Positions 9,451-20,097 are shown, numbered from the stretch's first letter. The stretch: DNA of 64,000 nt from Chloropicon primus (GCA_023205875.1 CP060768.1:1-64000), one strand, 5' to 3'. The notes: generated by a model not told the origin, from the sequence alone. Numbers and translations: made by a program.

Positions 9451-9682
9451 GACGAGGACGACGGCGAGGAGAGGTACCCGCGGCGTACGCACCTGCACGA
9501 GGCGCGCGTGCAGTGAGTCCAGGAGGAGGAGGGGAGGGGATAACAAAGGAAAAAAGGAAAAAGGAAAAGGATTGGTTTGGATTCCGAGCTCGGGGGATTG
9601 GATTGGTTTTGATTGGATTCCCCTACCTACCGGATACTTTTAGGGAGGGAGGGGAGTGTTACGACGAGTGGAGTGGATCGGG
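9055..9682. other. Divergent intergenic region with microsatellites
   Basis: Shared 5' region of the phosphatase (minus) and the zinc-site/ankyrin protein (plus). It contains a (GT)n run at about 9130-9160, a (GAC)n run at about 9418-9450 and purine-rich stretches (9520-9570). Small open frames here are products of these repeats. No recognisable promoter element. Confidence 0.6.
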
Positions 9683-12600
9683 ATGGAGGACGACGAACAC
9701 AAACACAAGAAGGCCAAGGTGGAGGACGCCAGCGGCGACGCAAACACAGGGACGACGAAGACCACGACGACGGGGGATGAGGACATTACCAACACCAACA
9801 CCAACACGCATGCTGCTGCGACGATGAATGCCAAGGGGTTTGCGAGGCAGGAAAGCATTGGGCTGGGGAGGCTGCCGAGCTTCGACTTGGACAACCTCGA
9901 GGTGCTGGGGAGGCCGGGGTCCACGGCGACGGGGAGCTTCACACTGGGGGAAATCAATTCGGGCAGCGTGGACGCCTCCATGGTTTCCATGGACATGGGA
10001 ATGAACGTGGAGGCCCCACGCATGGGGAGCGTGACCCAGATCTCCGGGATAAGCGTGCCGGAGGACGGGAACCTCCTCAAGTCCCTGCCCTCTCTGCCGT
10101 CCCAGACGAACGTCATGCCTGGCCCCTCGTCTTTGGTGTCTCCGGGGTCCCACCACCACCACCACGAGAACAAGCACGTCCACTTCGAGATCGCGGACCT
10201 GGCGCCCACTCCCCCTGAGCAGGACTTGTTCCACCAGGACGCCGGGGGCGGCGGCAAGGGCTCCCAGCACGAGGAGGGGGGGGGCATCCTCAGGGCGCCC
10301 AGCATCGACTTGGGAGTCCTGCAGAAGCTCGAGTCCCAGCCCTCGTTCGAGAAGCTCAAGTCCCAGCCCTCCCTTCTGAGGCTCGGGAGCTTCGGGCTGA
10401 ACCAGCTGACGAAGCTGCCGAGCCTGTCCCGGATGCCCTCGCTCGCTAGGGTTGGCTCGCTGACGAGGATGGGGTCCATCGGGAACGCCCTGCAGAGCGC
10501 GAAGAGCGGCGAGTTCCTGGACTTTCTGAACGAGATCACGGCACAGCAGCTCCTGGAGGAGGGGGCGACGGACCTCGACGACGACCTGGACTCGGTGCCC
10601 CCGACGCCCACCACCCCCATGGACACCCCGAGGCAGAGCCCCACCATCCACCGGGACTCGTACCAGGACGCGTCCCCGGAGGCCGGCGGCGGCGGCGTGT
10701 CCCCGGGGGCGGAGGACACCAGCGCCAGGGGCACGGTGAACAACCCCGAGAACGACCTTTTCATGGTGAACGAGGGCGTCTTCAGGGAGGCTGTGGAGAC
10801 CACCAAGGCGAGCAGCGTCCTGCTCAAGACGTACCTGCTCTCGGACGAGCGCGCGGGGGACATCTTGTTCTTCCCCCAAGACCGGCTCCCCTGGTTCGAG
10901 AAGGAGAAGATCAGGAGGGACGGCAGGCAGGAGAAGGACGGGGCCAAGAAGGGCAAGCAGCAGAAGGGGACCCCCAGCCCAAGCAAGAGGCCGAGGACCG
11001 TGACCAGGGTCAGCGACAAGCAGGAGCAGTGCATCTGCAGCCTGAGGCCGAGCCTGATGTTCCCGGAGGGCACGAAGGGCTGGAGGTTCGAGCAGATGCG
11101 GGGCCCGGCGTGCAAGACCGTGAGGAACACGACGGCCGCGAAGAAGGAGCTGGAGAACTACAAGTACACCGGCTTTTGCAAGGACCACGTGGAGGGCAAG
11201 GGCCTGGGGAGCAGGCAGACCTGGGAGGAGAACGGCAAGTGCTCCGTCAGGGGGTTCAACCTGGAGAGGAACGTGAACGACCGGAGGATGAGGCACCTCC
11301 TGTGCCTGGAGACGGGCAAGGGCTACGTTTTCCTCAAGTGGTGCACGCAGTGCCACCTGTGGAAGAACTTCGCCGGGTTCACGGACAGGGACGAGAAGGG
11401 GGGCAAGGACCTCGTCGTCCACACGTTCTGCAGGGTGTGCCACCAGAGGCAGGTCCTGAGCCGGGACAAGAGGAGGATGGAGCGGGCGAAGAAGAGGAAG
11501 GCGGTGGACATGACGGGGGGCAAGAAGGCGGGCAAGGACAAGGACCTCGAGGAGGTCGCGGAGAAGATCAACTTGATGAGGCAGAACACCATGGACCGGG
11601 CCTGGATAAAGAGTTTTGCCTTGGAGTCCACCCTCTCCAAGTACAACAAGTTCAGCAAGACCATCTTTGAGAACATGGGGGACAAGCCCATCATCTGCGG
11701 CGTCTTCTCCGGCTCCGCGGAGGACATCATCATGATGAGGGCCACGGACGTCATCCTGGACCTGCAGATCAACCCCCACAAGTCCCCCCAGCTCGTGGGG
11801 GGCGAGGGCCGGTGGATCCAAGTCGTGACGGAGATCATGGAGAACGACCTGGAGCCGGTGCTGGCGCAGTACGGGGACATGGGGGGCTCCCGGGAGCAGG
11901 GCTCCGGGGGCGCCGGGGGCGGCCTGCAGAGGCAGACCTCGTTGGAGCTGTGGGGGAAGTCCAACAAGACGGAGATCGTCAAGCGCAGGATCCAGGAGCT
12001 GATGCAGGACGACGACGTGAGGTACAAGATCGTCCTCCTCGGGTCCCTCCTCGTGGAGTCAAGGCTCCAGAGCCTGCTGGAGAGGGAGGTCAGGCTGGAG
12101 GCCATGTACGAGGGTTGCATCCTCATGGCGTTCACCTGCGACCTCAAGCCCGGGGAGAAGGAGGCCAACTACATGCAGCTCAGCCCGGACCAGATGTTCG
12201 GCCTGCGCAAGATGGGCTGGAGCGGCCTGCAGTACAAGTGCAGCGGCAAGGTTCTCCCCCTGGTGGACGGCCCCAAGCCGCACCAGGACGCTCTGGTGGA
12301 GATCGTGGAGATGGTCGGCGTCAAGGCCCCCCCGCGGCAGCTCATCGAGAAGACCTACGACGGCCTGGACAGCCTGTACCCCTCGAGCATCATCCAGGCG
12401 GCCTGCAGGGACGTGAGCGGCCTGGTGGAGACCCTGGGCAAGCCTAACAGCGCCGGAGCGGGGGAGGGCCCCGCGGAGGCCATCGACTGGCAGGGCTGCA
12501 GCGCCCTCCACCACGCGGTGGTCCGGGCCTCCCAGGGCCAGGAGGACCAGGTGTTGGGGACCCTGCTGTACCACAAGGCGGACTGCATGAAGCAGAACCG

Positions 12601-12844
12601 CAGGGGGTTCACCCCCCTGGAGGTCGCGGCGCTGACGAACCCCCAGGCCCTCCCCGTGCTGGTGGGCCACTACTTTGGCAGCAAGGCGGCGGGGAGCAAG
12701 GAGGACAAGAGCAAGGTTCTGAGGAAGCTCCAGAAGACCCTGGAGAGCTCCGTGCAGCACGTCAAGCACGACCTCGTCAAGCACAACGCCTCCCTGTCCA
12801 TCACGGTGATTCGGGACCTCCTGCTGGGGCAGCAGCAGCAGTAG
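9683..12844 (+). CDS. Large unknown protein: phospho-motif array, four-Cys zinc site, C-terminal ankyrin repeats
   Basis: An intronless 1053-residue protein that I cannot assign to a named family. Residues 1-60 are Thr/Lys/Asp-rich; about 210-275 hold a run of short Leu-x-Arg-x-x-Ser elements (LSRMPSL, LARVGSL, LTRMGSI), with related ones near 54 (FARQESI) and 753 (LQRQTSL). Around 446-590 is a Cys/His-rich region ending in a CX2C-X25-CX2C pattern (C554, C557, C583, C586) followed by a Lys/Arg-rich stretch that could be a nuclear localisation signal or nucleic-acid contact. The C-terminus (about 936-1010) has two or three ankyrin-like repeats (GCSALHHAVV, GFTPLEVAAL). A nuclear regulatory protein under kinase control is plausible but inferred. 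The ATG at 9683 was chosen; an upstream in-frame extension has no ATG. Confidence 0.85.
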   Translation: MEDDEHKHKKAKVEDASGDANTGTTKTTTTGDEDITNTNTNTHAAATMNAKGFARQESIGLGRLPSFDLDNLEVLGRPGSTATGSFTLGEINSGSVDASMVSMDMGMNVEAPRMGSVTQISGISVPEDGNLLKSLPSLPSQTNVMPGPSSLVSPGSHHHHHENKHVHFEIADLAPTPPEQDLFHQDAGGGGKGSQHEEGGGILRAPSIDLGVLQKLESQPSFEKLKSQPSLLRLGSFGLNQLTKLPSLSRMPSLARVGSLTRMGSIGNALQSAKSGEFLDFLNEITAQQLLEEGATDLDDDLDSVPPTPTTPMDTPRQSPTIHRDSYQDASPEAGGGGVSPGAEDTSARGTVNNPENDLFMVNEGVFREAVETTKASSVLLKTYLLSDERAGDILFFPQDRLPWFEKEKIRRDGRQEKDGAKKGKQQKGTPSPSKRPRTVTRVSDKQEQCICSLRPSLMFPEGTKGWRFEQMRGPACKTVRNTTAAKKELENYKYTGFCKDHVEGKGLGSRQTWEENGKCSVRGFNLERNVNDRRMRHLLCLETGKGYVFLKWCTQCHLWKNFAGFTDRDEKGGKDLVVHTFCRVCHQRQVLSRDKRRMERAKKRKAVDMTGGKKAGKDKDLEEVAEKINLMRQNTMDRAWIKSFALESTLSKYNKFSKTIFENMGDKPIICGVFSGSAEDIIMMRATDVILDLQINPHKSPQLVGGEGRWIQVVTEIMENDLEPVLAQYGDMGGSREQGSGGAGGGLQRQTSLELWGKSNKTEIVKRRIQELMQDDDVRYKIVLLGSLLVESRLQSLLEREVRLEAMYEGCILMAFTCDLKPGEKEANYMQLSPDQMFGLRKMGWSGLQYKCSGKVLPLVDGPKPHQDALVEIVEMVGVKAPPRQLIEKTYDGLDSLYPSSIIQAACRDVSGLVETLGKPNSAGAGEGPAEAIDWQGCSALHHAVVRASQGQEDQVLGTLLYHKADCMKQNRRGFTPLEVAALTNPQALPVLVGHYFGSKAAGSKEDKSKVLRKLQKTLESSVQHVKHDLVKHNASLSITVIRDLLLGQQQQ

Positions 12845-13035
12845 TCATAGTAGCAGCCAACAGCAGCGAGAGGAGGAGAGGATAAGTTTTTGGAGGATCC
12901 GAAAATGATTTTAAATAGAATATATAGAGCTTTTTCGTTTTGTTGGCTTTCTTGCTTGGCTTTCGGAAAAAAGAAAAAGAAAACACACCACGCCAGATGA
13001 TTGTATGTGTGCTTGTGTGCTTGTGTGTGCGTGAG

Positions 13036-13077
<42 letters not shown>

Positions 13078-13641
13078 CTTGTCTGTCTGATTGTCGGGGA
13101 GACAAGGTGGGTTCGTCCCCGTCCTGGAAAAAGTGAAAAATGTTGTTTCTTGTTGATTGTGATGGTTGCTGCTATGGATGGATGAATGGATGCTGCCCCT
13201 CCCTCCCCTCCCTCCCCTCCCTCCCAGGGGTTCACGTGTCTGGTCTTGGGTTCGGATGCCTTTCCCTCCTTTTTTCCTTTTGTTTTTCCCCAGCCAAAAT
13301 ATCTTTTCCTTCCTCCTCCAGCCCCAAACGTGTTTTCTACTCCAGGTGACGTGGGCCAAGATCTCCCGAAAAACAGGGGAGAAACAGAAAAAAGAGAGAA
13401 AGAGAGAGAAGAGAAAGAGAAAGAGAAGAGAGAGCGCAACGTCCTCGTCCGTCCAGGGACCAAAACAAACCACCAACACCAACAACAACAACACGACGAC
13501 GAGGAGGACCACGACGAGGTTGGTGCGCTTCGTGGGCGTGGTCTGAGGAGGAGGAGGAGTTTTCTGTTTTTTAGGGGAAGAGGGGAAGGGACCACAGACC
13601 TCACCTCACCTCGCCTCGCGTCACCTCTGGGTGGAGACAAG
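12845..13641. other. Intergenic region upstream of clpX
   Basis: About 800 bp holding the 3' end of the preceding gene and the 5' region of clpX. Contains (GT)-rich and (GA)n runs at 13010-13072, a CCCTCC repeat at about 13195-13225 and purine-rich stretches at 13380-13440. The long open frames crossing it are low-complexity. No gene seen. Confidence 0.6.
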
Positions 13642-15715
13642 ATGATGTTGGGGATGATGGGTACCGCTGCGACTGCGGCTGCGTCGTGTGGGCGGCTGGG
13701 TGGCGTGGGCTTGAGGCTGAACATGGTGCGCGTCTTCGGTACGAGTGCCGCAGGACAGGCTCTGGGTGGACTTGACCTCGGGGAGCCGAGGGAAAAACAG
13801 CAGCCAGACCTCAGGCACGGTGGGTCCAGAACCGGAGCAAGCTCACACTTCAAGCAAGGTAACTCATTCACTCACTCATTCACTCACAAAACCAAACCAA
13901 CACTGACGCTGACGCTGACACTGACACTGACACTGGCACGGAATCTCTCTCTCTCTCTTTCTCTCTCTGTCTTTCTCTCTCCACACACACACACACTCTC
14001 CGCCCATTTCCTTTTGTTCCCTTTTGTCCATCTCTTCGTCTTGGCCTCGGTGTTTGTGTTCGTGTTTGTGGTGGTCAGGCAACGGGGTTGGCTCGGACAA
14101 GGACTTTCCTACGCCGAGCGAGATGCTTGGGATCCTGAACGAGCACGTGATCGGCCAGGAGGAGGCGAAGAAGGTGCTGAGCGTGGCGGTGTACAACCAC
14201 TACAAGCGAATAAGGTTGGAGGACAGGAGGAAGCAGGCCTCGGCCAGGCAGGACAACGGCGGGGGGGAGGCGGGGCAGCTGGGCCTGATGAGCGCGAGGA
14301 ATGGGCACGGGTCGGACGGCGGGAGCCAGCTCACGCCGACCAACAGGGGGGGCGCGTTCCAGGACCTGCCGTACACCCGAGGGCCCCCGAGCGCCTCGTC
14401 CCCCACCAGGGGGGGCGAGGGGGAGTACACGAGGAGCGGCATCTACGGCAACGGGGCGGCGGCGTACAGGAACGGCGCGAACTCCACGAACGCGGCGTCC
14501 GGCATGGCGCCCATGGGCCACTCGGCCTACGTCCCCCAGAAGGACGTCGGCGTGGGCGACTCTTTCGCCGACGAGGAGGCTCCGGACAGGTCCCTGCCCC
14601 CCCCCTCGGGTGAGGACGGCCCAGAGAGCGCGGAGAAGCTCTGCAACCAGGAGGAGACCCGCGTCAAGGGCTGGCTCAGGCCGGGCTTCAACGACAAGGA
14701 GGTGCAGCCCGAGAAGTCCAACATCCTGATGCTCGGGCCAACGGGGTCGGGAAAGACGCTGCTGGCGCAGTCCCTGGCCAAGATGGTGAACGTCCCCCTG
14801 GTCCTTTCGGACGCCACGGCGCTCACCCAGGCCGGTTACGTGGGGGAAGACGTCGAGAACATCCTGTCCAAGCTGCTGCAGGCGGCGGGGCACAACCTCC
14901 ACCTCGCGGAGAGGGGCATTGTGTACATAGACGAAATCGACAAGGTCGCGAAGAGGACCAGGAACTCCTCGTCCAGGGACGTGAGCGGGGAGGGGGTCCA
15001 GCAGGCCCTGCTCAAGATGCTCGAGGGGACCATCGTGAACGTCCCGGAGAAGGGGAACAAGAAGCACCCGCGGGTGGAGTACATCCAGATGGACACGAAG
15101 AACATCCTGTTCATCTGCGGCGGGGCCTTCGTTGGCCTCGAGCAGGTGATCAACGAGAGGGTGAGCAAGACCTCCATCGGGTTCGGGGCCGCGGTGAAGC
15201 AGGAGGACTGCGAGGACGCGGTCGACCTCGCCGCCAAGGTGACCCAGAAGGTGGAGCACATGGACATGATCAACTACGGCCTCATCCCCGAGTTCGTGGG
15301 CCGCTTCCCCGTCCTCGCTTCCCTGGAGGCCCTGACCGAGGAGCAGCTCGTGTACGTCATCAAGTCGCCGAAGAACGCCATCCTGAAGCAGTACGCGTCC
15401 CTCTTCGGGATGAACGGGTGCGCCTTGTACGTGGCCGACGAGGCCCTCGACAAGGTCGCCAAGGAGGCGTACGAGAGGAAGACGGGCGCCAGGGGCTTGA
15501 GGAGCATCATGGAGCAGCTCTTCTGGGACGCGATGTATGAGGTGCCCAAGTACAGCCGGTGCGGTTCCGGGGAGGACGTGGCCGTCTTCCTCTCGGAGGA
15601 CAGCCTCATCAAGCAAAGGGGGAGGTACGTGGGGGCCCACGTTGTGGTGGGGAAGGAGGAGATCGAGGACTTCCTCGACAAGGGCTCCGCGGGGGGGGCT
15701 GAGATGGAAATATGA
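13642..15715 (+). CDS. clpX: ATP-dependent Clp protease ATP-binding subunit ClpX (mitochondrial or plastid)
   Basis: Spliced product of 617 residues: exons 13642-13858 and 14079-15715, with a 220-bp GT-AG intron rich in CT repeats. It is an AAA+ unfoldase feeding substrates to ClpP. The first exon encodes an Ala/Gly/Arg-rich N-terminus resembling an organelle-targeting sequence. Exon 2 starts with the conserved [17 protein letters not shown], then [11 protein letters not shown], then a disordered Gly/Ser/Asn-rich insertion of about 180 residues before the Walker A GPTGSGKT (about 292). Walker B (VYIDEIDK, about 354), the pore and sensor regions ([22 protein letters not shown]) and the GARGLRSI sensor-2 motif are intact. 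The N-terminal four-Cys zinc-binding domain of bacterial ClpX is absent. In-frame GTA at 13859 could tempt annotation without the intron; splicing restores the conserved order. Confidence 0.92.
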
Positions 15716-15976
15716 GCACCAGAGTCCCGAGTTCCGAGGCCGAAAAAAGCCCATTACCTTCATTTTTTTTTATAACAACAAACAACCGTATTTTTTCCAC
15801 CGCCCGTTGCACAGAACACGATCGATCCCTCCGTGCCCTTCCCGCCATCGCCATCGCCATCCATCGGGCTCACCTCTGTCCTCTGTCCTCTCCTCCGTCT
15901 GATGAAAAGATATTTCGATTTCGTTCTAACCGCTAACGCTCTCAAAGGCTGCAACAATCACAGGGAGCTTTTGACG

Positions 15977-17626
15977 ATGGCGACGACGACGATGGCGACG
16001 ATGAGGGCGACGAGGGCGAGGCATCGCCATGCGGTCGTGGCCTCCGCGAGCGAAGAAAAGCAGCGGAGCGGGAACCAAAAGCAAAAGCATCGAGTGGTCC
16101 TCAAAGCCCCAGCACGAAGTGTCAAAGCCCAGCAACTGAAACCTAGGAACCTGAGCGAGGACTCGACGCAGACAGCCCACGGCTTGGGTTACCACCATCC
16201 CAGGAGCGAAACCGGCTACTACTTTTACATGCCGACCATGTCCCTCTTCGGCGTGAACGCTTTGGGCGAGGCGGTTGTGAACATGAAGGGTCGAGGGCTC
16301 GACAAGGTTCTCGTCGTCACGGACAAGGTCTTGAACGAGATCGGGGCGGTGAAGCGCTTGACGGACTTGTTGGACGACCACGAGATCGAGTACTTAATAT
16401 TTGATGACATTACTCCGAACCCAACGGCGAGCCAAGTCAGGGAGGGCGTGAAACGGTATGCAGGACATGCGATGCCCCGCGACCATCGAGGGGAGGTAAA
16501 CGTTCAGACCCTGGGACTGGACTGACGCTTTTGACGTTTCTGCTCCCTCTGCTCTCTCTCCCTCCCCCCCCCCTCTCTCCTTCTCTTGCAGTTTGCACGA
16601 ATTCGGGTCTTCGGCCGTTGTGAGCTTCGGCGGAGGTTCCCCGCACGATTGCGCCAAGGCGATTGCCCTGGTGGCGACCAACGGAGGCGACATCAAGGAC
16701 TATGAAGGCGTGGACAAGTCCGAAAAGCCGATGCTCCCCTTGGTGGCCATCAATACAACGGCTGGCACTGCGTCGGAGATGACGCGATTTTGCATCGTAA
16801 GTCGTAACGCTTGGGGGAAGCGATGCCTTGAGTCAAGGCCCTTGACTGACTGACTGATCCTGATCCCCTCTCTCCTCCTCCTCGGTTTTCCTTCCCACGC
16901 GCACGGCCGAAGATCACGGATGAGGAAAGAAAAGTGAAGATGGCGATTGTGGACTGGCACACCACTCCAGACATCGCGGTGGACGACCCTTCGCTCATGC
17001 TGGGGATGCCCAAAGGCCTAACGGCGGCGACTGGGATGGATGCCTTGACACACGCCATCGAGGCGTACGTCTCCACCATCTCCTCGCCGATAACAGATGC
17101 CTGCGCGCTCCACGCGATCAAGCTGATCTCAAGGTACCTGAGGACGGCGGTCGAGCACGGGGACGACCTGCAGGCGAGGGACATGATGTCGTACGCTGAG
17201 TTTCTCGCGGGCATGGCTTTCAACAGCGCGTCCCTTGGGTACGTGCACGCCATGGCCCACCAGCTCGGAGGTTTTTACAACCTACCCCACGGCGTCTGCA
17301 ACGCGGTCCTCCTCCCGGTGGTTCAAGAGCGCAACGCCAAACACGCGCCAGAGCTTTTCATCGACCTGGGGAGGGCCCTGGGGATCGAGGGTCTGGGGGA
17401 CGACGACCCCGAGAGGGCGCAAGCGATGGTGATCGCTTCCATCAAAGGTCTCTCCAAATCCGTTGGTATTCCAGAGAACCTCGAGAGCTTGGGGGTGAAA
17501 AGGGAGGACTTTGACGTCCTTGCTGAGAACGCCATGAAGGACGCTTGCGGTGCGACCAACCCATTCCAGCCCACAAAGCAGGAGGTGATCGACATGTTCG
17601 AGCAAGCCTTTACCCAAACTTTGTAA
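15977..17626 (+). CDS. Iron-type (group III) alcohol dehydrogenase
   Basis: Three exons (15977-16455, 16592-16796, 16913-17626) give 465 residues. Both introns are GT-AG with pyrimidine-rich ends, and exon joining restores family order ([17 protein letters not shown] and [13 protein letters not shown]). The first 70 or so residues are basic and Ala/Thr-rich, suggesting targeting to an organelle. Family features: [13 protein letters not shown]-binding block (about 173), NTTAGTASE, and metal-ligand positions in [11 protein letters not shown] and in HAMAHQLGG...LPHGVCN (about 335-355). These enzymes reduce aldehydes or oxidise alcohols with NAD(P)H and Fe2+ or Zn2+; substrate cannot be told from sequence. 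The usual bacterial enzyme is about 385 residues, so the surplus is the N-terminal extension. Confidence 0.93.
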
Positions 17627-17754
17627 GCAAAGCAGGCGATAATGAAACCATTTTTCATTACTATATTTTGTTATTTTTGTTCCTTCCAGGTGCAGGGAGG
17701 CAAGGCCCATCAGGCACCCAATGTCAAAGTCAGCCGTCCCCGTCCCCCTCCACG

Positions 17755-17794
17755 TTCCAGTTCCAGTTCCAGTTCCAGTTCCAGTTCCAGTTCC
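17755..17794. repeat. (TTCCAG)n hexamer microsatellite
   Basis: About six and a half perfect copies of TTCCAG between the alcohol dehydrogenase stop and the PRKRIP1-like start. Probably untranslated leader or promoter DNA. Open frames through it encode Val-Pro or Ser-only runs and are not believed. Confidence 0.9.
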
Positions 17795-17867
17795 AATGCG
17801 CGTGTGCTCCCCCTTGTCCTCTCCCGCCAGGCCCTGCCCCTGGAGGAGCAGCTTCCTGCGGTTCGCG

Positions 17868-18317
17868 ATGGCGGGAACGGCGACCCCGGGGGAAGGAGAA
17901 GGAGGGATGTCCCTTGCTGTGGTGGAGACGGAGGAGGAGAGAGAGGCCAGACATCAGGCGTATCTGAAGCGGGTGAGGGACGCGGAGGAACTCGAGGTGA
18001 AGCTGCGCAAAATACAAGAGGACGTGCCGACGAAAATCTGCAACACGACGGGATCCACCGCGGGGTCTGGGAGCGGAAGCTTTCACACGTACAGGACGCA
18101 GAAGCGGCGTGACCAGATCCGCCAGCAGGCTCTTGAGCAGGAGTTGAAGCGGGACAGGGAGCAGGCGGAGTTCGATGCGAGGAAGGACGAGCTCAACCGA
18201 ATCGACGAGTCCAGGACGGCGAAGAACAGGGCCAAGAGGCAGAAGCTCAAAGTGAGTTCGAGAGCGAGGAGGCATGCGCTGGGGAATGCGCAGTGGATCG
18301 TGGCTGACTGACTGTCG

Positions 18318-18367
<50 letters not shown>

Positions 18368-18543
18368 CGCAGGAAAAGAAGCTCGCGAAGCGGAAGAGCA
18401 AGGGAGGAGGTGGGGCACCGCAGCAAGGGGAGCCAGCACCGCCACCACTGGCTCGGGGCGGCCAGGGGACCGACGCCGAGAAGGGGGAGGACGGGAAGAT
18501 CGGTGCCGCGGCGAAGCACGTCTTCAGTCAGCCAAGGCAGTGA
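17868..18543 (+). CDS. PRKRIP1: PRKRIP1-like spliceosome-associated protein
   Basis: Two exons (17868-18251, 18373-18543) encode 184 residues. The 121-bp intron carries a long CT run just before its AG. PRKRIP1 family features: GSGSFHTYRTQKRRDQIRQQ, then an acidic/basic helix (LKRDREQAEFDARKDEL) and the basic signature TAKNRAKRQKLK continuing across the splice into EKKLAKRKSK. The human protein is a small, highly helical component seen in late-stage spliceosomes. The C-terminus here is Gly/Pro/Ala-rich and probably disordered. The ATG at 17868 is the first Met giving a sensible N-terminus; upstream in-frame sequence is hexamer repeat. Family assignment is based on the conserved core only. Confidence 0.82.
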
Positions 18544-18738
18544 GGAGCCATGGAACCGCCGCCATCTCTCTGTGCGAAGATGTGGTTGTGTATTATAATT
18601 AAAAACTAAAAGGAGAGGATTAGGCTGGGGGCCTGTTGTTGTTTAAATAATTCTTCTGGGTGGACTCCCAGCCGTCTAAGGGATCCGCGCAGGGTGCGCC
18701 CTCGCATCGTTCCCGATCATCTGGACCCGCAAGAATAA

Positions 18739-20097
18739 TCAGCACTTGACGTCCTGCATGTTGAAGTCCTTGTTGTCGACCCAGTACTCCTGGAGCTTCT
18801 TCTCGATCACCGCGGCGGTGCAGCCCTTGGAGGCGAGGATCCTGGCCTGCTGCTTCATCCTCTTCATCCGGAGCATGTCCGTCAGCGCTTGCGCGATCTC
18901 CTTGGTGGTCATCTCCGGGTTGTTCTCCCTGAGCTTGGCGGCCGTGCTCGAGGCCCAGTTGGGGTGCTTGAGCAGGAACCTCGGGTTCATCTTCAGCAGC
19001 TCCTCGGTGTACTCCGCGCCGAGGAGGCTCTTGAGCCTCATCTTGAGGTTCGCCCTCGCCCTCGTCTTGATCTCCTTGTTCTCGTGGGCCTGGAAGTGCT
19101 CCTTGGTCACCGCGGGCTCCTCGAAGATGGTCTTGGGGGCCTCGGGGACCTCCTCGCCCGGCCAAGCCGCGTAGTCGGGCGACGCGGCGGGGACCGCGTT
19201 GGCGTTGGCGTTCGCCAGGACGTCGTCGATGGACTGGCTCCCAGTCACGCCGTTCCTCACCTCCCAGAACCTCCTGTACCAGCGCTGGATGGGGTTCTCG
19301 TTCTCGATCCCCGCGGCGGAGGTCCCGGCCTCGCAACCGTTGTCCAGGCAGTCGACGTCCGAGTCGATCTGGCCCATGGTCGTCAGCTTGGCCCTGTGGT
19401 AGGGGTCCATCAGGACCTCCCTGAGCTCCTTGAGGGCCTGGGCCTCCTCGGACAGCGGCTGCAGCTCGATCACGTTCCCCAGGGACTCGTCCACGGCGTT
19501 GATCCAGGCGTCCACGTCCCCGTCCTTCCCCATGAGATGAGCGAAGGGCATGAACGGCTGCATCAGCCTGTGGAGCCTCTCGTCCGTGGTCTCCACCACC
19601 TGGTCCCTCACCTGGCCGGTGAGAGCCTGCACGGGGGCCATGACCTGCTCCGAGAAGGCCCTCACCGTCTCCTGGGCGTTCTGGGGGTGGAGGAAGCTCT
19701 CCTCGATGGCGTCCACGAGGGCGGCGTCCACCTCCTTGATGTACTCCGCGGTCGCGTTCTCGTTGTTCGTGATCTGGGCCACCACGGGCGCGATGGGCGC
19801 CAGGGCCGTCTGGAGGTACCCGTCTACCGCCGGCACAACGGCGTTCTCCACCATGGAGAGGTACGGGTTCCCGTTGGTCTCCACGTAGTCGGCCACCATC
19901 TCCTGTCCCACCTGGAGCATCGCCTGCTGGGTCGGGTTGGGGTTGTTCATCGCCTCGGAGAACATCGTCACCAGCGGGCCCGGCTTGAGCGGCTGCGGAG
20001 CGAAGGCCGAGCAAGGAAGCGGGCCCATCATCGCCGACACGAGGGTCGCCACCGCCAGTGCCCTCGTCACCTGCTTGGGCGTCATCACGGAAGACAT
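18739..20097 (-). CDS. Unknown targeted or secreted protein, 452 residues
   Basis: Not recognised. The N-terminus has a hydrophobic stretch (ALAVATLVSAMMGPLPCSAFA, about 13-33) that looks like a signal peptide or a thylakoid-type targeting sequence; the AFAP context resembles a cleavage site. The body is acidic and probably mostly helical (for example EYIKEVDAALVDAIEESF, TVRAFSEQVMAPVQALT), with a Cys pair in DCLDNGCEAG and another Cys at the very end (QDVKC). From about residue 340 to the end there is a Lys/Arg-rich helical region (KTRARANLKMRLKSLLG, MLRMKRMKQQARIL). Single exon. It lies convergent with PRKRIP1, with about 195 bp between stops. No function is proposed. Confidence 0.75.
   Translation of the reverse strand: MSSVMTPKQVTRALAVATLVSAMMGPLPCSAFAPQPLKPGPLVTMFSEAMNNPNPTQQAMLQVGQEMVADYVETNGNPYLSMVENAVVPAVDGYLQTALAPIAPVVAQITNNENATAEYIKEVDAALVDAIEESFLHPQNAQETVRAFSEQVMAPVQALTGQVRDQVVETTDERLHRLMQPFMPFAHLMGKDGDVDAWINAVDESLGNVIELQPLSEEAQALKELREVLMDPYHRAKLTTMGQIDSDVDCLDNGCEAGTSAAGIENENPIQRWYRRFWEVRNGVTGSQSIDDVLANANANAVPAASPDYAAWPGEEVPEAPKTIFEEPAVTKEHFQAHENKEIKTRARANLKMRLKSLLGAEYTEELLKMNPRFLLKHPNWASSTAAKLRENNPEMTTKEIAQALTDMLRMKRMKQQARILASKGCTAAVIEKKLQEYWVDNKDFNMQDVKC

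Noticed and set aside
9659-11821. Long minus-strand open frames opposite the 1053-residue gene
   Set aside because: Typical antisense shadows in GC-rich coding DNA; composition is Arg/Leu/Pro-rich without domain similarity.
14075-15763. 562-codon minus-strand open frame opposite clpX
   Set aside because: Antisense shadow; the plus-strand frame encodes an unmistakable ClpX.
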